DNA from: Rugalucina vietnamica
Taxonomy: Eukaryota > Mollusca > Bivalvia > Lucinida > Lucinidae
Direction: 5' to 3'
DNA length: 64,000 bases
NCBI GenBank assembly: GCA_964017185.1
Contig: OZ024870.1
Coordinates: forward strand, 59,312,812-59,376,811
Shown: piece after piece, positions 31,365-44,038 of the stretch
Numbering within the stretch: the first letter of the stretch is position 1
How the letters are laid out: every line of letters starts with the position of its first letter
Translations under genes and position numbers: made by a program
Notes under the pieces: model-generated
The model's database searches: none
The model's input: the letters and a program-made list of their open reading frames with translations, nothing else
Told to the model about the DNA's origin: nothing

Positions 31365-31600
31365 TGAGCCGCCTCGTGGGAAAACCAACAATGTGGTTTC
31401 CGACCAGGTCTGATACAAATCAGGCTGTACAGTCACAGAAAAGAGCTAGAAGCTTGAAATTTCGGATTTAAGAAGAAGAGGAATTGTACTATCCGTGTAG
31501 CGAAAACAAAGGCGCTGATCAGCTTTGCGGTTACGGCGAAGCTGATCTGCGTCTTTGTTTTCACCTATGCAGATTGTTGGTTTTCCCACGAGGCGGCTCA
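31365..31600. mobile_element. MITE, TGAGCCGC family, intact, probably in the 3' UTR
   Basis: TGAGCCGCCTCGTGGGAAAA and TTTTCCCACGAGGCGGCTCA are perfect 20-bp inverted ends, flanked by TA (CATATGAG/CTCATATAG). Confidence 0.9.
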
Positions 31601-32276
31601 TATAGCTATAGATATTGAATGATTTAAAACTGGGATTAAAGGCGAGTAACATTATATTACTCGATATTGGCATGCACCTTTTACTCACTGCTCCTTTTAC
31701 TCAGATAACTTGTATTGTTGCCATTACGTAGTGTCACATTGGACAACGCAGGAAAAATGGCACCCAGAATATAAGTCATTACCGGTATAAGTGAAAACAG
31801 TTAAAATATTTATTGCTGCATAACACATATCTGCAAATATTGTTCCTCTTTTGATACTCTACAGATGCTTAAAAAGCTCATGTCCATGGATATCACAGCC
31901 TGGGACAAGCTTTACACATAGCGGTATGATAGAACTAGCCAGTGCTGATAAGTTTCTATCTAGAGTTATTCAGAAATTTCCAGCTTTAAGCTAATCCCTG
32001 TACCACAGCAGAGCATGATTCATCTGGTTGATAACTTCATTGTACATGTAAAAGGATGCCGGGATCTTACTTTCCTTTTTGTTATCAATCAGTTGTTACA
32101 CATATTTGATCTTAAATGGTTCAGCTGTCAGAAGAATTCATCATGTTCATGGAGTAGCATGTAAATGGTAACTGGATGAAAAACTGCTAACCCATTGCAC
32201 TTGGATAGTGCAAAGCTAGGTGTTTGTTTTAGAACACCTACTCGTTTTACAATCATATATCTGTCACATGTAACTA
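31601..32276. other. Downstream region of the LDLR-like gene
   Basis: Probable 3' UTR and intergenic sequence; no exon or repeat recognised and no strong polyadenylation signal picked out. Confidence 0.4.
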
Positions 32277-32464
32277 CACCTGGACCTCTTTATAACAAGG
32301 TTTGTTACAGCACAGTTTTGGTTATAACACTGATCATTGTTGGACCCAGTTGGACTATTTTTGCTATATGTCTATACATTTTACTCTCGTTATAACACAG
32401 ATTGGATAGCTAACACGGAAATTGACTTGGACCCAAACAATAGTGCTATAAAGAGGTTGAGGTG
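32277..32464. mobile_element. Small TIR element, CAACCTCNTTATAA family
   Basis: CACCTGGACCTCTTTATAAC at left and GCTATAAAGAGGTTGAGGTG at right are inverted. Confidence 0.65.
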
Positions 32465-32596
32465 TAAGTAGATTGTTCAATCTTTGATCTGTTGGAGGTC
32501 AAAACCAGTAATGTTACTATTGTTGTTGCAGTTATATAAAGTCTTCATCATGGTATTAAGGACTGATTGTTAGTCATCACATTACTATTACAAACA

Positions 32597-32780
32597 TAGA
32601 GGAACATGGTAGCCTAGTGAAGAGGTCCTGGGCTCGATGCCCACTGGTGCTGAGCTGTGTCCTTGAGCAAGGCACATTAGCTCTCCTTGATACTGGTTAG
32701 TACCAAGGAAGTGGTGGCTTTTGTCCCAACATGACTGAAAAAATTATTGATTGGGACATTGAACCTCAACAAACTAACGA
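32597..32780 (+). mobile_element. tRNA-derived SINE (second family) across the duplication edge
   Basis: Head GGAACATGGTAGCCTAGTGA with B-box-like GGGCTCGATGCC, then GAGCAAGGCACATTAGCTCT and the tail. The segment from 32693 is the sequence that also starts the window, so the visible duplication begins inside this SINE. Confidence 0.7.
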
Positions 32781-32977
32781 ACAGAGACAAGATGTTCAAA
32801 CTTTGGTCTATGTGAGGTCAAAACCTATACTGTTACTCTTGTAGTTGAAGTCAGGATATGTCTTTATGTTAGCAGAGTGCTTGCTGGTCTTACTCTTGAA
32901 CATATTTATATGTTAACATTTATAACTGTTAAAATCATAACTAATTCATAAGTACAAATTGAGCTATTGCTGTAATT

Positions 32978-33225
32978 TGAGCTGTGTCGTGAGAAAACTG
33001 GATTTTTGCCTATGAGAAAACAAAGGCGCAGATCAGCTTCGCAGTAACTGCGAGGTAACTGCGAAGCTGATCAGTGCCTTTATTTTCGCTACAAGGATAG
33101 TACAATTCCTCTACTTCTTAAATCCGAAATTTCAAGGTTCTAGCCATCTTCTGTAGCTGCACAGGTTGCTTTGTGTCGGACATGGTCGGAAACCCCGAAG
33201 ACCGGTTTTCCTGCATCGCGGCTCA
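32978..33225. mobile_element. MITE, TGAGCCGC family (duplication copy 2)
   Basis: Copy of 286-533; identical by eye. Confidence 0.8.
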
Positions 33226-33530
33226 TTTGTTTTGCTGCATCAGCTGTTTTAGAAAACTGGTAAACTGATGCCATGTGAAAGCTTTAAATGTCCAATGAAG
33301 CCGACAGATCTGAAGCTTAAACCACGTTCAAACAGCACTCAATTTGGACATTTTGTTGTTTGAAGACAGCTTTTTGTCTATTGGACAGTTGCTTCAAGCA
33401 ACTATAATAAACAGCTATCTATGCAAGAATTGTTTTCTCATTTCTGTAATTTTTTGTAATAAAATTTTGAATACCTTATTATTTACATTCATAGAACATG
33501 TATTTTGAGATTTGTATTTACACATTTTTT

Positions 33531-34836
33531 AGCTCACCTGAGCCGAAGGCTCTCAAGTTCAGCTTATAGGATGGCCATGCCCAGTCCGTCCATCGTCGGC
33601 TTCGTCCACAATTTCAAAGATCTCTGAAACCACTTAGACAATCAAAGCCAAACTTCATGTAGCGCATCCTTAGGAAGGAAGAACAAAAATTTATATAAAT
33701 GAACTAGGTCACATGACCAAGATGGCCGCCATGGCTATAAATAGATTTTTAAAAAAAAAAAATTCTTCATATCCAGAACCAGAAGGCTTATGATTTTGAA
33801 ACTTGGCATGAAGCATCACGGAGAGAAGCTCTACAAAGTTTGTGTAAATCATGACCCTGGGATGACCTTGACCTATTTTACGGCAAGGTCAACATAGGGT
33901 GCCCATGCATTTGAATGGGGAAAATTGTCAGAAAGTCATTTGAATGGGGAAAACTTGAAGGAAAAGGGCAAATGGATCGAAGTTTTATGATTCTGAAAAA
34001 GTTCTGACCCCAAGGGCTGGTCTGTCCCCACCCCGGGGCAATATACATGTATATTGTTCAAAGATTTTCTTCTCTGAAACCGCTTGGCCAATCAGAGCCA
34101 GTTTTCATGTGGAGCATCATTAGGAAGGGGGAACAAAAGTTTATATAAATGATCCAGGTCACATGACCAAGATGGCCCCCATGGCTATAAATAACAAAAC
34201 CTTTAAAAATCTTCTCCAGAACCATTAGGCCTAAGTTTGTTTTGTTTTTTTTTAAATTGGTATGAAGCATCAAGGAGAGGAGGTCTCAAAGTTTATATAA
34301 ATCATGACCCTGGGTTGACCTCAACCTATTTTACGGCCAGGTCAACATGGGTCGCTCGTGCAATTGAATGGGGAAAATGTCATTTGAAAGTAAAAACTTG
34401 AAGGAAATGGGGAAAATGGACTGAAGATTTGTGATTCTGAAAAAAATTGGACCCCAAGGGCTGGTCTGCCCCCACCCATGTATATTACCATAATATTCAA
34501 AGCTCTTCTTCTCTGAAACCGCTTGGCCAATCAAACCCAAAGTTGATATGAAGCATCTATAGGAAGAGGGAACCAATATGTACATCATTTATTCAGGTCA
34601 CATGACCAAGATGGCCGCCATGCCCATATATGGTAAAATGCCTTCAAAAATCTCGAGAACCGGTGGACCAATTTCAACAAAACTTGGCATGTAGCATTGT
34701 GGACTAGAGTACTACAATGTGTACATAAATTATGACTGTGATGGCCTTGACCTTTTTTACGGCAAGGTCTTCTTTATTGGTATCACTATGTGTCCCAGAT
34801 CTCAGGTGAGCTTTTACAGGACCATTGGTCCTCTTG
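33531..34836. mobile_element. HINE/pearl-like element (duplication copy 2)
   Basis: Copy of 839-2144; identical by eye, including the 3' stem-loop AGGACCATTGGTCCT. Confidence 0.6.
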
Positions 34837-35145
34837 ATTGAATTAACTTATTTACCAAAAAAATGCATACATGTTGTTATTCTTTGCTATAAAGTTTACT
34901 TTTTCAATTATGTTTGTTTTTAAATTGTATTCCATTTGAGCCACATCACAATAAAACCTGTCTTCTTGGTCTCCAATCAGGTCCAATACAAACCAGGTTA
35001 TTTTGGACTTAGAAAAATGGATTGTACTATCTGCATTGCTTAAACCAAGGTGCTGATAAGCTCTTTAGGATATATACAGGTAGACAGCTCTTTTAAGCTT
35101 GGAATACTCAAAGCAACAAAGGGCCGAGCCGTGGATGGGAGTAGA

Positions 35146-35347
35146 TGAGCCGCATCATGAGAAAACCTGATTTCTGCCTATGCGAAAACAAAGGCACAGA
35201 TCAGCTTTGCAGTAACCTTTGTTTTCGCTACACAGATTGTAGAATTCCTCTTCTTCCTAAATCCGAAATTTCAAGCTTCTAGCCATCTCCTGTAGCTGCA
35301 CAGGCCAGTTTGTGTCAGACCTGGTCGGAAACCCCGAAGACCATATC
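35146..35347. mobile_element. MITE, TGAGCCGC family (duplication copy 2)
   Basis: Copy of 2454-2655. Confidence 0.75.
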
Positions 35348-35707
35348 AGCATGAGCTTAGCTTCTTACTGTGTACAAAAAGCAACAAATCAAATAAAGCA
35401 TGGGTTACTCATTCCATTCACAGGCCAAGCATTGCATAAGAGTAGATCACAGTAGCTTGAAGCTACAAGGTTTAGAGATTTTAGTTCTCATGTAATTTTA
35501 CCTTTGTTGTCCATTTCATTGAAGTGCTTAATCTAACACATTTTGGGTGTCATGATTTAAACCTATGTTGGGTAGAAGTCCCATAAAATGGATGCAATGT
35601 CCCGACATGAACATAGATGTTGGAAGGGATGCTAACTAAGCCACAACTCAAAATTATTGTTTCAGGCCTCAACCATTCAAAGGCAGTTCTGTGACTTTTT
35701 TCATTTT

Positions 35708-36606
35708 TAGCTCGCCTGCACGAAGTGCATAGCTCTAGCTGTTGTAGTCACCTCGGTCGTCCCCGTTTACGTGTCCGCGTCATTTTTTTGGTTAAAGTTT
35801 TTTATAAGTCTATATCTCTTGACCATATTGATAGAGTTGATACTTTGCATGTTGCTAGATATTGGTCTGAAGTTTTACGCAGTACCATCATGACCCACCC
35901 TGGGTGACATTGAGGTCAAGGTCACGGACTTAGAAATTTTGTGTTAAATTTTTTGGTTTAAGTCTAAATCTCTTGAGCATGTTGATGGATAAAGTTGATA
36001 CTTGCATGTTGATAGATATTGGTCTCAGGTTTTATGCTGTTGTAGTCACCTCGGTCGTCCCCGTTTACGTGTCCACGTCATTTTTTTGGTTAAAGTTTTT
36101 GTAAGTCTATATCTCTTGACCATGTTGGTTGATCGAGATGATACTTTGCATGTTGGTAGATATTGGTCTGAAGTTTTATGCAGTACCATCATGACCTACC
36201 CTGGGTGACCTTGAGGTGAAGGTGACAGACTTAGAAATTTTGTGTTAAATTTTTTGGTTTAAGTCTAAATCTCTTGAACATGTTGATGGATAAAGTTGAT
36301 ACTTGCATGTTGATAGATATTGGTCTCAGGTTTTATGCTGTACATCACAACTCACCTGGATGACCTTGAGGTCAGGGTCATGGACTTCGAAGTTTTGTGT
36401 TTAAGTTTTGGTTAATGTTTTTATAAGTCTATATCTCTTGAACATGTAGATTGATCAAGTTGATACTTTGCATTGGTCTGAAGTTTTATGTTGTACCATC
36501 ATGACCCACCTGAGTGACCTTGAGGTCAAGGTCATGGGTCATAGATTTTAACAAATGTAGTGGCAAAGCACAAGTCAGGCGAGCTACGCTGTCCTGCGAC
36601 AGCTCT
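35708..36606. mobile_element. HINE/pearl-like element, AGCTCGCCTG family (copy 2)
   Basis: Copy of 3016-3914, with the stem-loop GCTGTCCTGCGACAGC. Confidence 0.6.
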
Positions 36607-36609
36607 TAT

Positions 36610-36837
36610 TTGGATTCAGTTTTACAACTCAGATTATGACTCCTATGAGATGGGCCAATCAGTTGGCAGGGCTAAAATGGGAGAACCCCAGAAAAACCAC
36701 CTGGCACATCTGCAAGCAGAACTTGGCTTGTCTCCCGTTCCCCATGTGGGCCTCAAACCCACACCAGACACAGCGGGGAGGTGATCCAGTGGGCCTCAAA
36801 CCCACACCAGACACAGCGGGTAGATGATCGAATGGTT
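36610..36837 (-). mobile_element. tRNA-derived SINE, reverse (duplication copy 2)
   Basis: Copy of 3918-4145. Confidence 0.6.
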
Positions 36838-37991
36838 AAGTTTGGCAATGAAATATCCGTGCTCTTAACCCCCGTGGTTGACTAATCTTTGTTGACTGTT
36901 TATTCTGTCAGTTTTATATGCCATCTTTGTTTTTGGTTGATGCTGGCCACATGGCTATCTTGCTTGGAAACAACTAGTCATCATACTCTTCAGGCTTGTT
37001 TATTTGTGGCATATGTGTGTTGTCTTTTCTTTCTCACCTGGCAGGGTTGAATTGAAATTACAATGGCCGCATTGTTTACATACAACTGAAATATAGGTCA
37101 AGGCCACAAGGTCAATGTGCATGCTTGAATAAGTCAAGGACAATTACTATGCGAACTTTCACTCTCGAAGCCTCTCCAGGTGCAGAGACAGCCCAACTTT
37201 GACATAAAAATTTACAACTTAAACATAAAAGGTAGTGGAATCTGAAGGCACCAATACCTCATAGTTATTCTCCAAGGTAAGCATAGTTGTAATGTATAAC
37301 TTGTAAAAATTAAAAATTTTCAGTAGAAATTAATATTTTTCTTATTTTTGCTTCAAACAGAGATTGTGGGTACACGTTGGAACCGTCTCGGCGAGGCTAT
37401 ATAAAATTGGGGTATAAGGGGGTATATATTACACGGACATGTTATCCTGATGATATGACGCATTTCATTTGGAAAAAATATATGGTTCTACAAAGAATGA
37501 TTTTTTGAATGATTTATTAAAACAACAAAAATCATTTTATATAATGTTATCCTGTATCTGATAAAAGGCAATAGTATAGATGAATAAACAAAAAAGATTT
37601 CAAATAAAATTCTTTTGCATAAACATTCTGTGAAATACACAGTCCTGTTCAAGACTCCAAATGCTTCCTATGGAACTGTCAGTCAAATGTATACATGAAA
37701 AAACAAATCGATTAACTGTAGAAATAAATAATCCTGTCACAAGAGTAAATCAACAAAGAGTTCCTGAAAACAAATTATGACCTAAATTTCTAGACATGTC
37801 TTCAATAATATTTGTCATTAAGAGCCACAAAGTTAAATAGCCTTGTATATAGGACCCTTAACGAAAATCAATCTTCAACTTTATAAACCTTTTTCACCAA
37901 TTTGTCAAAATGGTAAAATATGTTCCACACAATCCCTCAGTCATTAAAGCGTGGCTTGAATGGATAAAATTATCCATAACTTAATAAACCA

Positions 37992-38362
37992 CAACCTCTT
38001 TATAACACTTTTAAAGGGGTCCATACAATTTTCGTGTTAGCTTTCAAATACGTGTTACAATGGGAGTAGATATCATCAGAGCTGCATCACGAGAAAACCG
38101 GCTTTTTGCATATGCAAAAACAATCAGTTCCATTGTTTTCACCATACGGATAGTACAATTCCTCCTCTACTTGTATCTAAAATTTCAAGATTCTAGCCTG
38201 CTTCTGAGATTGTACAGGCCGGTTTGTTTCGGACCTGGTCGGAAATCCCGCAGACAAGTTTTCTCGCATTGTTCATATACAGCAAAATTGCCCCTATCAA
38301 TACAGGAATGGTTTATTTGTATCCAAAACTGTACAGTAGCAAATTGTGTTATAAAGAGGTTG
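37992..38362. mobile_element. TIR element CAACCTCTTTATAACAC with nested MITE (copy 2)
   Basis: Copy of 5300-5670. Differs at 38268 (A for G), with another difference just outside at 38363. Confidence 0.7.
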
Positions 38363-39338
38363 AGTACATTTACTAATATGTCCAAGTAATTTTCTACTTC
38401 TTATATTGATTTTGAAATGTTTAAAGTGTTAATCCTTTGGTGATCCCCATTCTTCTTCTTCAGCAATATGAAGCTGCAAAATTCTTAGCACTAGGATCTA
38501 AAGGGTGTTAAGAAAGTTCATTCAGCACAAGAATTGTTTTTCTGATAGCTTGACTTAAATGCTTCGAAACTTAAAAATGAAACACCAGACTTTTATTTGG
38601 ATGCCTATGAAAACATAAGTAAAGAAGTTTTAAATCGAATACTTGATCATGAAAAAAATGGCACTCATTTTCTCACCCTTGAAGTTTTACACAAAAATGG
38701 GGGTATAGTAGAAAATATCTTAGCCATGCTTAGACCAATGCATGAAAATCCTCTACAATTTGATAAATGAAGCCTAAATGGACTAGTTATTCGCTTTTTA
38801 TATCTTAAATTATTAATCTGTAAAGAAAAATCAAATTTTTTTTTATTTTTACACAAAGTCGAATTATTCCTGAATTTTTGTGAAATATTGTATCCTTAGA
38901 ATATATACATCTGTGAAGCAACTTGACGTAAGACAGTGTTTCAACTGCTATATTTCATCTGAGAAAACAACAGTTTAATGGAAAATGCATCATTTAAATA
39001 TACATAAGGAATTAAAATACACAACACATAAACATTAAACTGTAACATATGTATTGACATTGTAATAAAATCTCTTTTAGATGTGTCTTGCAGACTACAT
39101 GTGACATGTGATGAAATGAGAAAACGTCATTTTGTTGACAAAATTGACGTCAAAACTATGAAAAAAGCAAATTTGACGTAAACGTCGGGGAGAGGGTGAA
39201 GATGCCAAATATGTGCATGTTTGGTAGTCTGACATCGACTTGAAAATCTGCAATGCATATTGGCATCATTGCATATTTAATTCCCATGTTGCTTTAAAAT
39301 TGGTACAAAAATACACAATGATGAATAATGAGCAACTA

Positions 39339-40306
39339 CCCGTACGAAATTGTCCAACGGGAACACAGCAGTATTACCACAGGAAAATGAGACAAGATTC
39401 CTGGCAGGAATCCCTTTGACTATTTGATTTTTCTTTTAAAGATTACAACAGGAGTCAGTGTGGACTCCCTGTGGAATCTGGCGCGAAATATTTAAATTAG
39501 CAGGAATCCTGCCAGGAATATGAACCAGAAATTTTGGCAGGAATCCTGCCAGGAATTTAGAGCAGATTCCTGGCAGGAATCCTGTTAGGAATATGGAGCC
39601 AATTCCTGCTATTATGTCTGCATAGAAATGACCTCTTTGGAAACACATGCATATGAAAGTTTTTTGAACAAAGAAAAGGTAAGGGGCTAGTGTATCATAT
39701 ATATCCATAGACGCAGCCATTATATTTTGTTATAAAAATGCTTGTATCAATGAGTAGTAATGATAAATATCATTTTCAATGACAAGTCTTGGAAACTTCC
39801 TTAAATAGACTGATTAAAATTGTACATGATCAGAGGTGGGTGGGGAATATTTCGAAAACAAAAAGCATAAAGAATTTAGTTATTTGCTTACAAAGATCAA
39901 TGAATGAATAAAATGGATTAGAAAAAACATACCTTACTTTTACTTAAAAGTGTTCCTCGTTTAATTTCACCAAAATTTGATAGCAAACATAGTGTCAGTA
40001 TCAAACAAATTGAATAATTGTTTAAAAAAGCCCAACCTCATGGCTTCCTGTGTGTTGCAAAGTTTTACCTCCTGATTGTTTACACATTTATGAAAGACAG
40101 ATTTAGGTCGACAGTATTTTTTGTCAAGCAGGAATCCTACCAGGAATTTTGTCTATTTTCCAAGTGGAAAAGAGAAAATTTCCACGTGGAAAATGCAAGC
40201 ATCTCATTGTCCTGTTAGGAATCAGGCTGAAAATCAGATTCCACACTGACTCCTGTCTTTGTCCAACTGGACTACCAGTGGAATCCTGTTGAATTTTTCG
40301 TACGGG
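39339..40306. mobile_element. TIR element CCCGTACGAAA (duplication copy 2)
   Basis: Copy of 6647-7614 with differences at about 39436 and 39645. Its right terminus is again the place where the two copies stop matching. Confidence 0.65.
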
Positions 40307-40307
40307 A

Positions 40308-41789
40308 AACGTCATTTAGGTAATTCAATGTGGGTCTCTTATGCTGATACGGTATTTATTGAACAGAGAGACAACACAACATGCTTTTCAGGCAACAGTG
40401 GCGTTACAGGTACCGTAGAAATGGGGTTCCTAGTGTTTGTTTTGTCATTGACGTTGGTGACATTAAACGTTCCAAACATAATCTAATGCTACCAACCAGT
40501 CAATAAATACATCTGCAATCACTTTTATAAATTTTGGAATCAATAAAATTGTTTTTGGTTCAAGTTTGACTTTAATTGATCATGTTTCTAGCTTGTGCCA
40601 TGGTGGGTCAGTGAGGTTATGCACATTCCATAGAGCATACGTAACCAACATCGTGACTTAACCTGCTGTATTTTGACGTTTAGATACTGCTTTCATGTAA
40701 TAAGGTCGGATACACGACAGGCTTGCATTACAAAGCCAGCCTACAATACCCCAAAGTGTTTGTTGCGTTTCTTTATTCCTTAAGTATAGGTTTTGTCTAT
40801 AAAATGTTTTCAAATCATGTGGCAAAGTGCGGAAAGAACTTTCATAACACCCTTTATTTACAGACCTTGTCAAGGATCTATTTACAGACCTTGTCTAAGG
40901 ATATAATCATTAAGGATCTAATGTTGGTGCATGTGAATGTTAAAATTATACTCAGAGGAAAAAGTTTAAACTCTGAGAAAAAAGTTTAATCAGTAACTTT
41001 GACAAGCCACATTAGTATTATACCCTGCTGCTTGCCTTAGATATACCTCTTTATTAAATTTGTAAAGTCAGTTTCACTTAAAATTAGAACGAAAACTGGT
41101 ATATGTATTCACTCTGGCAAAATCACATGCGATACTTCAATCTTTTTTTCTTGGAAATGTTAAATTTAATTCACAGGTTTATGATTAGTAATTGCAATCC
41201 CAAACTATTAAGGGGGTTTGAAGCTATGTCGATTTAAAACTTTACATGTATATGTATATGTATTTCCACTGACTAAACTTTTGCCTCTGAGCATAGATTT
41301 TACTTGATATTATAATGCTTGCAGGATTCCTTCTGCCTTTGTCTGGGACCCATGTTACAAAAATTTTATGGATCTGCCTATGATAACTGGTGAAAATTCT
41401 CAAGCAATAACTACATATACAAATGAAATCAAGCTGTCAGAAATAAATTCATACAATGGAAAAAATAGCCCACTCCAAATAAATTATATACAGTTCAAGT
41501 ATAGTTTGGCCTAGATTAACAATAACAAACATGCATATTCCATGCATATTCCAATGGTGTTCAACAAAACCAGATGAAACTGGTGTGACTTCACAGCGAA
41601 TATTCTTGATTCCTGCTCGTCTTAAGATAAAAAACAAATCAAAACTACATCTCTATCGACTGTGACAACGATTTATTTACATTTGACCTTATTTCCACAA
41701 TATAGTCAATAGTGGTAAAGCACGGTACCAGCTGATGTTACCGGTAAAAGAAATTTAAACGGAGTATGTAAGAAAAAGAATGCATCATT
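40308..41789. other. Intergenic, nothing recognised
   Basis: AT-rich unique sequence to the right of the duplication. No exon or element ends were recognised. A short direct repeat TTTACAGACCTTGTC occurs twice at about 40857-40900. Confidence 0.45.
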
Positions 41790-41920
41790 GGTGTTCAGTG
41801 CAGAAAGAAAAATCCCAACCCTCGGGTCCACTGTTCCAGTTGAAAATTTGGCGAGCCTCGTTTCCCACTGGAACGGGTGGACCCGAGGGTTGGGATTTTC
41901 CTATCTCCGCTGAACACCCA
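41790..41920. repeat. Hairpin/foldback with CCCAACCCTCGGGTCCAC arms
   Basis: GGTGTTCAGTGCAGAAAG and AAATCCCAACCCTCGGGTCC at left are mirrored by GGACCCGAGGGTTGGGATTT and CCGCTGAACACCC at right. The outer stem has mismatches and the inner 20-odd bp is perfect. A TTCCAGT/ACTGGAA pair extends the stem toward a loop of about 20 nt. Confidence 0.85.
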
Positions 41921-43048
41921 TAATTGATTCTATTTATCTCACCCCAGGCTCACCCTGCGTTCAAGTGTTCTTTTTTAACATTGGTTGTATAGGACTTCAC
42001 ATAATTTCGTCGTTAAGCGCACACGTCACAATGTCAAAACGTTTTAATTCAAAGTGGCAGACGCCGCGATTGTGGCATTTTTCTAGGTAAATAGTATGAA
42101 AACCAAACCTTCATACCTGGCAATGTTCTTTATCTTTCCCTAACCACATAATTATTGCCACCCAAACCTATCTCCTTCATTGTCACCCATCCTGCTCATC
42201 ACTGTAACTATACTTTCCCTCTCCACTTCTACATTTTTGCAAGACTTCCCACATATACTACCATACAACACTGTTCTCAGAATTCAGCCTGCGACTTCAC
42301 AAGTCTAGATATGCTACCTGGCATGCAATCCAGACAAGCTACTCTATTTCAATCAACTTATCAGAGCAGCCGACGTGCAATCTTCAATACAGCACATTTT
42401 TCTTTGTGCGTTGTTTATGTTGTTTACCATCTTCAACAATGCATTTCCTTCCTCATCTCCTTCCCTTACCTGCTCAACATGTCATCTATATCTTTTCTCC
42501 TCTGTGGACTCCTTTCCAACCCTCACTGGCTCTAGTGCGTGGTCCTTCTTTGTTTCTCCATGACCCTCATCAGCTCCATCTCAAGCTCTAGGCTTCAATA
42601 CTTGGATTACAAAGAGCTTTCCCTTAATGATCTTTTTCTTCAGGATCTCTTCTATGCATACCTCAATCTCTTCTATAACATTTCTAGGTCTGACATTGTT
42701 TCTATTTTCTTTGCCTGTTTTTAGGCAACTTATTTTGCCATATTGCATTTCAAATGTCACATTGCTCGATGTTTAAAAAAAAAATTATAGAAAATATTTT
42801 TAGTTTTTAAAACATTTTGAACATATTCTGACAGCAAATGTAGCTGTATTATCTTGCAAAAATATACATTATATCAATATGAACTCTTCTTTTTATCTGC
42901 AAGACAAACATTGTTTTTTGATGTTGTTTTTTTCTTTCAAGATACCGGTAATGAAATAGGCCTTACTTTACATAATAAGTTTTAATGTTACGCTGGGTTA
43001 GATGATTTTTTACATCTCATTTTTTTTTTAATTTCATCTTTGTAAATC
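41921..43048. other. 3' flank of the TRAF-like gene
   Basis: Contains a pyrimidine-rich stretch (about 42130-42720) with open frames but no recognisable domain, and AT-rich sequence nearer the gene that should include its 3' UTR. Confidence 0.4.
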
Positions 43049-44038
43049 TCAAGCTCTTGCAGAGGCATGCAGCTCAACAATGTCAGCAGTATCAATGATA
43101 ACTTTGATAAACAAAGTATCATCTTTCAAGTAACCATTCTTCCCGTTCAAAAGATCCTCAAGGCGGACAAACAATGGACAGCCGCTGGCTATGTTCATAT
43201 CAGATGTAGGCCGCTTGAAGGATGAACTTGTTTGGTCAGGTCTGAAGGAATCCATGATGTGGTCTCCACCTTGTTGATTAATCAGGCAAAATGTGACTCT
43301 CTGCTTGAAAGGCCATGTCAAAATGGCATCAAAGTTCCCCTTCATCAGTACGAAGAACAAGGACAAGTGAGAGCCCTTCCCCATTCCGTCACCATTTGGG
43401 TAAACCCTCGCACACATCTTATACCCCCTCCTTCCGGTGTAGAACGATGGTGAATATATGCTGATACTCTGTCCCCTCATGGCTTCGGCTTTCTTCTGAC
43501 TAAACTCTGTGATTTTCCAAACAAGTACTCCATCATAGCTTGCACTCTCAAGGGACTGTATTCTTAGGTCCTGTTCCGCTAGAGTTATCTCCTTTACAGC
43601 CAGTGTTCTCTCTAGTGTCTGATTCTTGCGCTCCAGAGCTTCTACCTTATCTATCATAGTCCTCCGATTGTGCTCAAATCTCTCCATGTTCTGTATCAAT
43701 TTTTCTATCTCCTTATGCAGGACAGTACAAATCCCTTCGAAAGTGTTGGTCTTCACTTCCAGCTGTTGACATCTTGTGTTAATCTGGCCCGTTTCCCGTT
43801 GTATGGCTTCAGTCATCTGACTTCGATTCCCAACCAAACCATTATTTATAACATCAACGACCTGTCTTTCCAAGGCAGTTATTCTGTTGGTGAACTCTGA
43901 AGTTGCCTTTTGTTGCTCTTCTCTGGTTTTCTCTAACTGCTGGAACTGCTGGACTAGTGTTGCGGCTGCATTCATTAGCCAGGCTAAATGTTCTCCTGCC
44001 TTCTCTTGAAGATGCCTGATATTAGTCGTCATATCCAT
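43049..44038 (-). CDS. TRAF2: TRAF2-like exon 6 (coiled coil and MATH)
   Basis: Acceptor TTATTTAG, phase 0, 329 codons and stop TGA at 43051-43049. The start (MDMTTNIRHLQEKAGEHLAW) gives the H...H end of finger 3. Heptad-rich sequence (QQFQQLEKTREEQQ, EALERKNQTLERTL) forms the TRAF-N coiled coil. YDGVLVWKITEFSQKK opens the MATH domain; GYKMCARVYPNGDGMGKGSH, FRPDQTSSSF and LKDDTLFIKVIID follow. The C-terminus runs on with VELHASARA. Confidence 0.95.
   Translation of the reverse strand: MDMTTNIRHLQEKAGEHLAWLMNAAATLVQQFQQLEKTREEQQKATSEFTNRITALERQVVDVINNGLVGNRSQMTEAIQRETGQINTRCQQLEVKTNTFEGICTVLHKEIEKLIQNMERFEHNRRTMIDKVEALERKNQTLERTLAVKEITLAEQDLRIQSLESASYDGVLVWKITEFSQKKAEAMRGQSISIYSPSFYTGRRGYKMCARVYPNGDGMGKGSHLSLFFVLMKGNFDAILTWPFKQRVTFCLINQQGGDHIMDSFRPDQTSSSFKRPTSDMNIASGCPLFVRLEDLLNGKNGYLKDDTLFIKVIIDTADIVELHASARA

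Larger units (their letters stand above)
32693..40307. repeat. Segmental duplication, copy 2 (7.6 kb)
   Basis: Second copy of the 1-7615 segment in the same orientation. It starts in the middle of a SINE whose head (32597-32692) is present here but lies outside the window for copy 1, so the true duplication may extend further left. After 40307 the sequence (AACGTCATTTAGG) is unrelated to that after 7615 (GGTTACCTTC). Together the copies bracket the LDL-receptor-like gene. Confidence 0.95.

Noticed and set aside
42155-42535. 126-codon plus-strand open frame
   Set aside because: Low-complexity pyrimidine-rich DNA with three overlapping open frames; no recognisable domain or exon signals.
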